This document shows, piece by piece, positions 60,184-64,000 of a DNA stretch of 64,000 nt; the first letter of the stretch is position 1, and each line of letters opens with the position of its first letter. This DNA is from Agarilytica sp033852165 (GTDB lineage Bacteria; Pseudomonadota; Gammaproteobacteria; Pseudomonadales; Cellvibrionaceae), in contig JAWSUZ010000082.1 in NCBI GenBank assembly GCA_033852165.1, forward strand, positions 23,941 through 87,940, read 5' to 3'. The notes under the pieces are model-generated. The model had not been told where the DNA came from. It did not search any database and saw nothing but the letters and a program-made list of their open reading frames with translations. The translations under genes and the position numbers were made by a program.

Positions 60184-61383
60184 AGCGTACGATATCGCCG
60201 GGTAATCCCGGCATTTTTATCGGTGTTAATGATGCTGTCATTTACAGCCGAAGCAAATGATTTGTCGGGTTACTTCGGTGGTGAGGCCCGCTATTTTTTT
60301 AATAAACCTCTATATTCGGAACAATCGGATCACAATGCAGCGATTACCGCTAACGTTGAATACTTTCATGATTTCGATGATGGTGAGCAGCGGATAGCGG
60401 TCACCGGTTTTGGTCGTATTGATAGTGAAGATAGTAAACGAAGCCATGCTGATATCAGGGAGTTGTATTGGTGGAAAAACTTTGATGGGTTTGAAGTTTA
60501 TGCCGGTATTCGAAAAGTATTTTGGGGGGTAACGGAATCCGCGCACTTGGTTGATGTGTTAAATCAAACAGACAACCTAGAAAATATAGATGGCGAGGAC
60601 AAATTAGGGCAGCCCATGATCGAGTTGGTGACGGCTCAAGACTGGGGGACGGTATCTGCCTACATTTTACCTTATTTTCGTGAGCGTCAGTTTTTGGGGC
60701 AAGAGTCTCGTTTGCGCCCTGGTATTCGTATTCTTGATGATGCGCAATATCAAAGCAGTGACGAAGAGCAGCATGTCGATTTCGCGGTGCGTTGGTCCCA
60801 CTATATTGGTATTTGGGATATTGGCTTATCGCATTTCTCGGGAACCGGGCGTGATCCTATATTTGACGTCGTGGTTACAGATGGCGGTGAACCGGTACTT
60901 AGGCCGCTTTATCGACAAATTGACCAAACGGGTTTAGACCTGCAGGCAACGGTAGATGCGTGGTTATTAAAGTTTGAGGCGGTTTCGATATCTGAAAAGA
61001 ACGGCCCGCAAAATACAGCCTTCGTTGGGGGGATGGAATACTCCTTTTTCACCGTTGGCGGTACCAATGCCGATTTAGGCATTGTTGCTGAATATCAGTT
61101 TGATGATCGTTCTGGACAGCGACAGACTGTATCGCAAAACGATTTGGTTTTGGGGTTTCGCTGGGCATTTAATGATTTAGATGGCTCTGAGGTCTTAGCG
61201 TTGATGAGTCAGGATCTAGAGCACAGCAATCGTTTTTTTTCTCTGGAATTGAGTCGTCGTTTGAACGATAAATGGAAAATTGAAGCCGAGGCAAAAGTAT
61301 TCTCTTCGGTTGATAGCGATACGCCTGAATATACGCTTCGTGAAGATGACTATTTGAAGATAGAAATTCGTCGTTATTTTTAA
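60181..61383 (+). CDS. Outer-membrane beta-barrel protein (DUF1302-like)
   Basis: A 400-residue protein with a signal peptide (MSVRYRRVIPAFLSVLMMLSFTAEA, cleavage near residue 25). The mature part is composed of alternating-pattern beta strands, ends in Tyr-Phe (IRRYF) as outer-membrane proteins do, and carries FGRIDSED, IRELYWWKNFDGFEVYAGIRKVFWGVTESAHLVDVLNQTDN typical of DUF1302-like barrels seen with RND/MMPL operons. It would complete a trans-envelope route: MMPL (inner membrane), LolA-like (periplasm), barrel (outer membrane). Family assignment is by pattern; not a classical porin. Confidence 0.8.
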   Translation: MSVRYRRVIPAFLSVLMMLSFTAEANDLSGYFGGEARYFFNKPLYSEQSDHNAAITANVEYFHDFDDGEQRIAVTGFGRIDSEDSKRSHADIRELYWWKNFDGFEVYAGIRKVFWGVTESAHLVDVLNQTDNLENIDGEDKLGQPMIELVTAQDWGTVSAYILPYFRERQFLGQESRLRPGIRILDDAQYQSSDEEQHVDFAVRWSHYIGIWDIGLSHFSGTGRDPIFDVVVTDGGEPVLRPLYRQIDQTGLDLQATVDAWLLKFEAVSISEKNGPQNTAFVGGMEYSFFTVGGTNADLGIVAEYQFDDRSGQRQTVSQNDLVLGFRWAFNDLDGSEVLALMSQDLEHSNRFFSLELSRRLNDKWKIEAEAKVFSSVDSDTPEYTLREDDYLKIEIRRYF

Positions 61384-61390
61384 AGCGTAG

Positions 61391-61417
61391 GCCGGAAAAG
61401 CGAAGGCGCCTTCCGGC
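61391..61417. terminator. Hairpin after the beta-barrel gene
   Basis: GCCGGAA (61391-61397) pairs with TTCCGGC (61411-61417) with GGCGCC inside the loop. No T-run follows, so it may be a structural end or Rho-assisted site of the operon. Confidence 0.5.
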
Positions 61418-61448
61418 AAACTATTAACATATTATTTTCTATCGTCTG

Positions 61449-61478
61449 TTAATCGGTACGTAATTAATCGGTACGTAA
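61449..61478 (+). repeat. Exact 15-bp tandem duplication
   Basis: TTAATCGGTACGTAA occurs twice head-to-tail with no spacer. It is non-coding and lies between the barrel gene and the chemoreceptor gene. Confidence 0.9.
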
Positions 61479-61590
61479 TATATTGCTAACAGGGAAGTAG
61501 TAATCGATGCTCTTGGCGTCGATATAATATTCAAACAAGCATGCTCTTCGGGTCAGGCACTCTTTGAACGTCCTCCCCTCAATCGTCTAA

Positions 61591-63267
61591 CTAATCCACT
61601 TTAAATTGCGCGACCTGCTCGCGCAAAGATTCGGCTAAGCTGACCAAGGTATGACTGTCCTTAGTGCTCAGTTCAGAAAGAGACGCGGTATTGGCGGTCG
61701 AATCTGCAATTCGCACAACACGAATATTAATATCTTCTCCGACCTGGGTTTGTTCGTCGGATGCGACGGCTATTTGTGAAACGTTGTCACTGATATTCCC
61801 GATAGCATCCGTAATGGCTGCGATGGCCGCGCCGGTATCTTCTGCCTTTTTAACTGTCGTTTCTGAGTTTTCGTGAGCGCTATTCATTGTGGATATGGCT
61901 TGATGTGTTGATTCTTGCAAGCGTTGAATGGTCTTTTGAATCTCTTCAGTGCTGTCTTGGGTTCGGCTGGCAAGAGTCCGGACTTCGTCTGCGACCACAG
62001 CGAACCCCCGTCCCTGTTCGCCTGCGCGAGCGGCTTCGATAGCGGCATTTAGCGCGAGCAGGTTAGTTTGTTCTGCGATTCCACGAATGACATCAAGAAT
62101 CGACACAATATCGTTAACGTTACTTTCCAAGTCATTAATGGCCGTTGCACTCAGCGCGACTTCTGATGCAAGTTTTTGTACGCGTGATATAGAATCGTTT
62201 AAATCCGTTTTCGCAGACTGGCTTTGTTGATTGGCTTCTGAAGCCGTAGATGACACATTTTCGGCATTTTTTGCCACTTCTACAGCAGAGGCGACCATTT
62301 CATTCATAGAGGATGCCACCATCTCAGTTTCCAAATTTTGGTCGGATAGTAAGCTGTTTACTTCAATGTTACGTTGATCGATAGACTGTGCGGCTTCACG
62401 TACTTGTTCCGAAGCAAGTAATACATTTTTGACAATATTATGGATTTTTTCGACAAACAAATTAAAACTGCTCGAGAGTAAGCCGACTTCGTCGTTGGAT
62501 TCGCTATTTAAGCGCACGGTGAGATCACCGTGACCAGAACCAATTTCGATTAATTTCTTTGTCACATAATCCAAGGGTCGCAACGCTCTTTTCGCCGAAA
62601 GCCGAATCACGACAACCATGAATAGCGGAAAGCAAATAGAGACAATTGATCCGATGAGAATGATTTGATGCAGTTTTTTGTTGGCATTTCTTCGCATTAA
62701 AATGAGCTGAGTTTCAATGTCGTCAATGTAAAACCCAGTGCCGATCATCCATCTCCAATCATCGAGCCAAGCTGTGTAGCTGAGTTTTGGGAGGGGTTTG
62801 CCCCCGGCTAAGCGAGGCCAATGGTAAAGAAAAAATCCGTCTCCATCGCGAGCAGTCTTAATAAGTCCTTGAAGGGTATGTAAGCCGTTCGAGTCTTCAA
62901 TATGAATAAAATTCTCTCCAATACCTTCTAGATTATTCCCTAGTGCGATTCGGTTGCCTGCCTCATCGTAAGCGAAAAGGTAGTTATTTCCGTCGTAACT
63001 GAGCGACTGTAATTTCTGTTGGACCTGAGATTGCGCTTCTTCGGTTGAGAGGCTTGGGTCATCCAGTATTTCCTGGAGGCTACTCATGCCGAGTTCCATA
63101 TAGTTTTTGAGTTCGGCTTTCTTCAGGTTGAATAGGTGAGATTCGGCAGTTTCGAGCTGGTCTTCCAGGTTGTTTTTGAGCAATAGCCAAAACATCGACA
63201 TGAGGAATATGGCCAGCACGATAATGGGCACTAAGGTAATGACAGTAATCTTGGTTTTTATATTCAT
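61591..63267 (-). CDS. Methyl-accepting chemotaxis protein with Cache sensor
   Basis: A 558-residue chemoreceptor. N-terminal membrane segment (about 10-30), periplasmic single-Cache (sCache_2) domain (about 32-185: NNYLFAYDEAG, WLDDWRWMIGTGFYIDDIETQ), second membrane segment (about 198-220), HAMP to about 275, then a cytoplasmic signalling hairpin with the conserved tip IAEQTNLLALNAAIEAARAGEQGRGFAVVADEVR. No C-terminal CheR-binding pentapeptide. It is a lone receptor gene; the ligand is unknown, though sCache_2 receptors often sense small organic acids. Confidence 0.93.
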   Translation of the reverse strand: MNIKTKITVITLVPIIVLAIFLMSMFWLLLKNNLEDQLETAESHLFNLKKAELKNYMELGMSSLQEILDDPSLSTEEAQSQVQQKLQSLSYDGNNYLFAYDEAGNRIALGNNLEGIGENFIHIEDSNGLHTLQGLIKTARDGDGFFLYHWPRLAGGKPLPKLSYTAWLDDWRWMIGTGFYIDDIETQLILMRRNANKKLHQIILIGSIVSICFPLFMVVVIRLSAKRALRPLDYVTKKLIEIGSGHGDLTVRLNSESNDEVGLLSSSFNLFVEKIHNIVKNVLLASEQVREAAQSIDQRNIEVNSLLSDQNLETEMVASSMNEMVASAVEVAKNAENVSSTASEANQQSQSAKTDLNDSISRVQKLASEVALSATAINDLESNVNDIVSILDVIRGIAEQTNLLALNAAIEAARAGEQGRGFAVVADEVRTLASRTQDSTEEIQKTIQRLQESTHQAISTMNSAHENSETTVKKAEDTGAAIAAITDAIGNISDNVSQIAVASDEQTQVGEDINIRVVRIADSTANTASLSELSTKDSHTLVSLAESLREQVAQFKVD

Positions 63268-63888
63268 ACAAATATTTAATATTCAGGTTTTGCGTCACCT
63301 ATAGACGAAGCTCGTCTTGCATTCATTAGCTCAAGTATAGGTGCAAATTGTTATGTGAATGTTTTCCTACATAAAAAGCGAGTTTTTGATAATGCGTTAT
63401 TACGCCTGTCTCTGCCTCTATGCCGGAATTTTGGCACTTTTATCATTATTTCGATCAATTCGATTCTATAAGCCTGGTTCTTATGCTTAATTGGCTTATG
63501 TTTAATTGTCATACAATAAACGCGCCAGTTTTATCATTGAATGCTTGAGAAGCTTTGGAGGATCGCCCCTTATCAGAATAGTTTTGTCACATCTTCTGCA
63601 TTGTAAATGTTGGGGCGTAAGAGTTATCAAAATGAAACATTGTTCGAAAGAAAGGTTTGACTCCGGTAGTTTGGGGCCGGGGCAGTATTGTCATACGTAT
63701 ACCCATATCGCCTAGCGCACGCTTTTCCCTGCTAGGCTACCTGCCCGCATGGTCCGTATTTTGCGCCATCGTTAAAATAGGTAAGTAAAGTATGCTTTGT
63801 GGCGTTGATTGAGCGTGGGAGGGCAGGTAGTCACAGAATAAATATTTTCTGGTTGGGGTGGCACACCTTACGCAAAAGTTGATAATGA
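63268..63888. other. Intergenic end region before the heptamer array
   Basis: About 620 bases. No credible gene or RNA was recognised. It should hold the promoter of the divergent chemoreceptor gene. Confidence 0.55.
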
Positions 63889-63979
63889 CCCGTAACCCGT
63901 AACCCGTAACCCGTAACCCGTAACCCGTAACCCGTAACCCGTAACCCGTAACCCGTAACCCGTAACCCGTAACCCGTAA
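63889..63979 (+). repeat. Heptanucleotide tandem repeat (CCCGTAA), 13 exact copies
   Basis: Thirteen perfect head-to-tail copies of CCCGTAA (91 bases), the longest of the three 7-bp arrays in the window; the flanking genes to the right are outside the window. Confidence 0.97.
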
Positions 63980-64000
63980 CTGATGTGGCTTAATGAATCC

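Noticed and set aside
63506..63715. 69-residue plus-strand frame near the window end
   Set aside because: No family resemblance, no good ribosome site, and unusual composition. Not supported.

Overview
The window looks like chromosomal DNA of a free-living marine-type gammaproteobacterium, most likely in the Pseudomonadales/Cellvibrionales neighbourhood. The reasons are the gene order secA-argJ-mutT / yacG-coaE-pilD-pilC-pilB / pilA-tfpZ-nadC, the sodB next to a BifA-like GGDEF/EAL gene, the Na+-pumping oxaloacetate decarboxylase (oadGAB), and LPS genes of the kdkA/waaA type. This is inference from family resemblance and synteny; no 16S or tRNA gene was seen. There is no prophage, no transposase gene and no CRISPR array. 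Almost every gene is a housekeeping or envelope gene with a recognisable family.

Layout. 1-8.1 kb: 3' end of secA, argJ, mutT, then a minus-strand operon pilB-pilC-pilD-coaE-yacG. 8.4-11.6 kb: pilA with a sigma-54-like promoter, convergent nadC-tfpZ, and a membrane-anchored retropepsin-like protease. 11.9-18.2 kb: a DUF1631/PilZ-like protein, then ampD-ampE-(orphan ParA)-ampG, a peptidoglycan-recycling block. 18.2-21.7 kb: an alkyltransferase-like gene, fxsA and groES-groEL with a heat-shock promoter. 21.9-31 kb: sodB, the BifA-like c-di-GMP protein, a coiled-coil membrane protein, class I fumarase, phhB and an HDOD protein. 31-38 kb: an alpha/beta hydrolase and a minus-strand acyl-CoA catabolic cluster (TetR, enoyl-CoA hydratase, acyl-CoA ligase, two MaoC-type proteins) with an MFS transporter. 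38-41.4 kb: LPS inner-core genes (kdkA, a GT9 heptosyltransferase, waaA). 41.4-48 kb: SirB2-like protein, selO, a lipoprotein, ggt, dusC. 48.3-53.4 kb: oadGAB and pyk. 53.4-56 kb: a response regulator, bolA, trhO. 56-61.4 kb: a TetR gene and an MMPL/RND transporter, LolA-like and outer-membrane beta-barrel operon. 61.6-63.3 kb: a chemoreceptor.

Surface and signalling genes dominate: type IV pilus, c-di-GMP and HDOD proteins, a chemoreceptor, LPS core and peptidoglycan recycling. A second theme is lipid and acyl metabolism: one TetR-associated acyl-CoA degradation cluster, and one probable trans-envelope lipophilic-cargo system whose TetR has matching palindromic operators in front of its own gene and of the transporter operon.

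The unusual material lies between genes. There are three loci of 7-bp tandem repeats of the form CCCGTNN (about 6.5, 3 and 13 copies). There is a small family of MITE-like palindromes ending in TTAGTGCNCAT (at 18.2, 19.3 and 28.4 kb), and a separate nested 253-bp palindromic element at 31.2-31.5 kb. Two translation-start oddities stand out: selO has no ATG/GTG/TTG start compatible with its conserved N-terminus and appears to begin at ATT, and the beta-barrel gene at 60181 has a stem-loop inserted between Shine-Dalgarno and ATG. No clear-cut new defence or biosynthetic system was found; the best candidates for new biology are the TetR/MMPL/LolA-like/beta-barrel module and the repeat families.
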